Shown: positions 14,203 through 15,741 of the stretch, in pieces
How positions within the stretch are numbered: the first letter of the stretch is position 1
How the letters are laid out: each line of letters starts with the position of its first letter
Source: an uncultured Aquincola sp.
Lineage (GTDB): Bacteria > Pseudomonadota > Gammaproteobacteria > Burkholderiales > Burkholderiaceae
Length of the DNA stretch: 15,741 bases
Assembly (NCBI GenBank): GCA_937883885.1
Contig: CAKZXL010000009.1
Location: forward strand, 1-15,741
Direction of reading: 5' to 3'
Program-made: the position numbers and the translations under genes
The notes under the pieces: generated by a model
Seen by the model: the letters and a program-made list of their open reading frames with translations, nothing else
The model's database searches: none
What the model was told of the DNA's origin: nothing

Positions 14203-15008
14203 CGGGGCGCGGGCGGCTGCCAGTCCAGCATGGTCTGCACCAGCTGGCGCAGCAGCGGGGTGATCTCGCCGGCGCGCAGCGCGTCCCACTCGGCGGGCGT
14301 GCTCTCTTGCATGTAGCAGCGCCAGCACATCTCCAGCTGCACCGCATGCACCTGCTGCGCCGGCCGGCCGTAGTGGCGGGTGATGTGGCCGCCCTTGAAG
14401 CGGCCGTCCACCACATGGCTGTGCACGCTTTGCGCGGCCATCACCGCGCCCAGCGCATCACGCAGCGTGGGGTCGCAGGCGGTGCCATTGGCGGTGCCCA
14501 GGTTCAGGGCCGGCAACGTGCCCTCGAACAGCCAGGGCAGCTCGCTCTTGATGCTGTGGGCATCGAACAGCACCACGTGGCCGTGTTCGGCGCGCAGGCG
14601 CTGCAGCTCGGCGGCCAGCGCGTCGTGGTACGGGCGCCAGTAGCGGCCCACACGCAGCTGCACTTCTTCGGGCGTGGGCGCCTGGCCTTCGCGGTACAGC
14701 GGGTCGCCGGTGAAAAAGCGGGTGGGGCACAGCTCGGTGTTGTTGACGCCCGGGTACATCGGCTGGTTGTCGGGCGGCCGGTTCAGGTCGACCACGTAGC
14801 GGCTGTAGCGCGGCACCAGCAGGCTGGCGCCCAGCTCGCGCACGAAGTCGTAGAGCTGGTCGAGGTGCCAGTCGGTGTCTTCCACGTTCAGCGCGCGGGG
14901 CAGGTAGCGATCGACCAGCGTGGGCGGGATCTCGCGGCCGGCGTGCGGCACGCTGACCAGCAGCGGCCGCTGGCCGCGGTGCAGGGTGTAGGAGGTGTCT
15001 TCGCTCAT
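14199..15008 (-). CDS. hutG: N-formylglutamate deformylase
   Basis: A 269-residue zinc amidohydrolase that splits N-formyl-L-glutamate into glutamate and formate, the last step of the five-step pathway. Seen: LLVSVPHAGREIP (His22); EDTDWHLDQLYDF at about 43-55; YVVDLNRPPDNQPMYPG; LFDAHSIKSELPWLFEG with Asp149 and His151; and GRFKGGHITRHYGRP, all hallmarks of the HutG/formylglutamate amidohydrolase family. The start at MSEDTSY was chosen over upstream in-frame ATGs because those run back into hutD. It sits 25 bp after hutD and overlaps hutF by 4 bases, so it is part of one operon. Formate rather than formamide is the predicted product, consistent with HutF being present. Confidence 0.95.
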   Translation of the reverse strand: MSEDTSYTLHRGQRPLLVSVPHAGREIPPTLVDRYLPRALNVEDTDWHLDQLYDFVRELGASLLVPRYSRYVVDLNRPPDNQPMYPGVNNTELCPTRFFTGDPLYREGQAPTPEEVQLRVGRYWRPYHDALAAELQRLRAEHGHVVLFDAHSIKSELPWLFEGTLPALNLGTANGTACDPTLRDALGAVMAAQSVHSHVVDGRFKGGHITRHYGRPAQQVHAVQLEMCWRCYMQESTPAEWDALRAGEITPLLRQLVQTMLDWQPPAPR

Positions 15009-15033
15009 GGCAGGTTCCGTTGGCGCGGCAGAT

Positions 15034-15612
15034 TCAGCAGGCCGCATGCCCGAGCCAGTAGCCGCAGGGCCGGCCATCGGCCGGCGCGTCCACCGGGTCG
15101 AAGCGGCAGGGCATGCCGTCGTCGGCCCACAGCAGCGTGAAGGGCGCCACCACCACGGGCTTGCCTTCGCGCGGGTGCCACAGGCCGCCGCTCAGACTGA
15201 AGAGTCCGCGGGCTTCAAAAGGTTCTGACCATTCAACGCCGGGCTGCACCGGCCGCATCGTGCCGCGGCCGTGCTGCACCATCAGGTTGAGGTCGCGCGT
15301 GGGGCCGGCCAGCAGACGGCAGCCGGGCGCTTCCGCGCCGTCGAAGGCCAGCGGCGGGCTGGCGGCCGTCAGGCGCTGGCGACCGGCGGGCAGCGTGAGC
15401 TCGACCCCTGCGCCTTCCAGCACTGCGAACCAACGTTGCACGCCCGGGAAGGCGGAGAAGTCGCCATCGCGGTCGATGTCGGCCACGCTGATGCGCAGCG
15501 CCCAGTCGGCCCCCGGCGCGCCCGGCCGGCGCAGCAGCTCGCGGGTGTGACCACCGCCGTTGCGCCAGGGCTCGGGCGGCTGGCGGAAGAGGTCGATCAG
15601 TTGTATGGACAT
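15034..15612 (-). CDS. hutD: HutD family protein
   Basis: A 192-residue cupin-fold protein of the HutD family, found almost always beside histidine-utilisation genes. In Pseudomonas it is reported to set an upper limit on hut activity, perhaps by binding formylglutamate; it is not known to be an enzyme. Seen: the family opening LIDLFRQPPEPWRNGGGHTREL; RISVADIDRDGDFSAFPGVQRW; LPAGRQRLTA; LNLMVQHGRGTM; and a C-terminal FDPVDAPADGRPCGYWLG. The length is typical (about 190). The start lies one base after the hutC stop (TGA-C-ATG), so it is tightly coupled; no separate ribosome site is seen. Confidence 0.93.
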   Translation of the reverse strand: MSIQLIDLFRQPPEPWRNGGGHTRELLRRPGAPGADWALRISVADIDRDGDFSAFPGVQRWFAVLEGAGVELTLPAGRQRLTAASPPLAFDGAEAPGCRLLAGPTRDLNLMVQHGRGTMRPVQPGVEWSEPFEARGLFSLSGGLWHPREGKPVVVAPFTLLWADDGMPCRFDPVDAPADGRPCGYWLGHAAC

Positions 15613-15613
15613 G

Positions 15614-15741
15614 TCAGGGCCGGAAGTGGCCCTCGATCACGTAGCGGCTGCCCGGGTGCACCAGGCGCGCCAGCGTGATGCCGGTGCCGCGGCTTTCGGT
15701 GCGGCGCACGATGACCAGGCAGCTTTCGTCGCGGCGGATGC
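15614..15741 (-). CDS. hutC: HutC repressor, C-terminal fragment (cut by edge)
   Basis: Forty-one codons before the stop are present; the rest lies beyond the right edge. The visible residues include IRRDESCLVIVRRTESRG and ITLARLVHPGSRYVIEG, ending GHFRP, which match the end of the UTRA effector domain of GntR-family HutC. This repressor binds urocanate and releases hut promoters. The DNA-binding domain cannot be seen, so the call depends on the C-terminal signature and on the position directly before hutD. Another UTRA-domain regulator is the main alternative. The fragment is too short for the usual ORF length limits. Confidence 0.87.
   Translation of the reverse strand, partial: IRRDESCLVIVRRTESRGTGITLARLVHPGSRYVIEGHFRP

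Noticed and set aside
15602..15611. TGTATGGACA, one base from a TGTA-N2-TACA type HutC site
   Set aside because: It lies within the first codons of hutD inside the operon, is not fully palindromic, and a match of this quality is expected by chance.

Overview
The window looks like ordinary chromosomal core sequence from a very GC-rich betaproteobacterium of the order Burkholderiales, perhaps near Rubrivivax, Leptothrix or Ideonella. The placement is an inference. It rests on a solitary Tat-exported TctC/Bug solute-binding protein, the five-step type of histidine-utilisation genes, a ferredoxin-reductase of the kind annotated in this order as CDP-6-deoxy-glucoseen reductase, and consistently GC-ending codons. 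Fourteen protein genes are supported, one of them cut by the right edge. I see no tRNA, rRNA, CRISPR array, insertion sequence or phage gene.

Layout. Positions 1-265 are non-coding with small repeats. A Bug-family binding protein (266-1264, minus) diverges from a CsgG-like lipoprotein (1464-2405, plus). That gene converges on an iron-sulfur flavoprotein reductase (2412-3473, minus), which diverges from an atypical SDR (3596-4483, plus). The SDR overlaps tail to tail with a DEDDh 3'-5' exonuclease (4416-4988, minus). The exonuclease diverges from an acyl-CoA ligase (5103-6806, plus). Next comes a translationally coupled minus-strand pair: an exported S9A prolyl-oligopeptidase-like peptidase (7107-9281) and a small GNAT-type protein (6823-7110). 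A membrane HAMP/GGDEF/EAL protein (9425-11572) and a VOC protein (11603-12028) lie on the plus strand. After a structured 190-bp spacer, the right end is a minus-strand hut cluster, transcribed hutC (partial), hutD, hutG, hutF and then yaeQ.

How the genes work together. The only clear pathway is histidine degradation. HutF deaminates N-formimidoyl-L-glutamate to N-formyl-L-glutamate, and HutG hydrolyses that to glutamate and formate. HutC is the urocanate-responsive repressor, and HutD is thought to limit pathway flux. hutH, hutU and hutI are not in the window and are expected to the right. The other genes are single-function units typical of the order.

I found no convincing new multi-gene system. 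The best candidate for something undescribed is a pair of ~90-bp tandem units at about 12027-12208, between the convergent VOC and yaeQ genes. Each unit folds into successive hairpins, and several differences between the copies keep the base pairing, including one double compensatory change. This suggests a BIME/REP-like or terminator element maintained as structure. Other points worth a second look are the inactive-looking GGDEF site on an intact EAL enzyme, the 68-bp antisense gene overlap, and a CsgG-like protein with no curli genes beside it.
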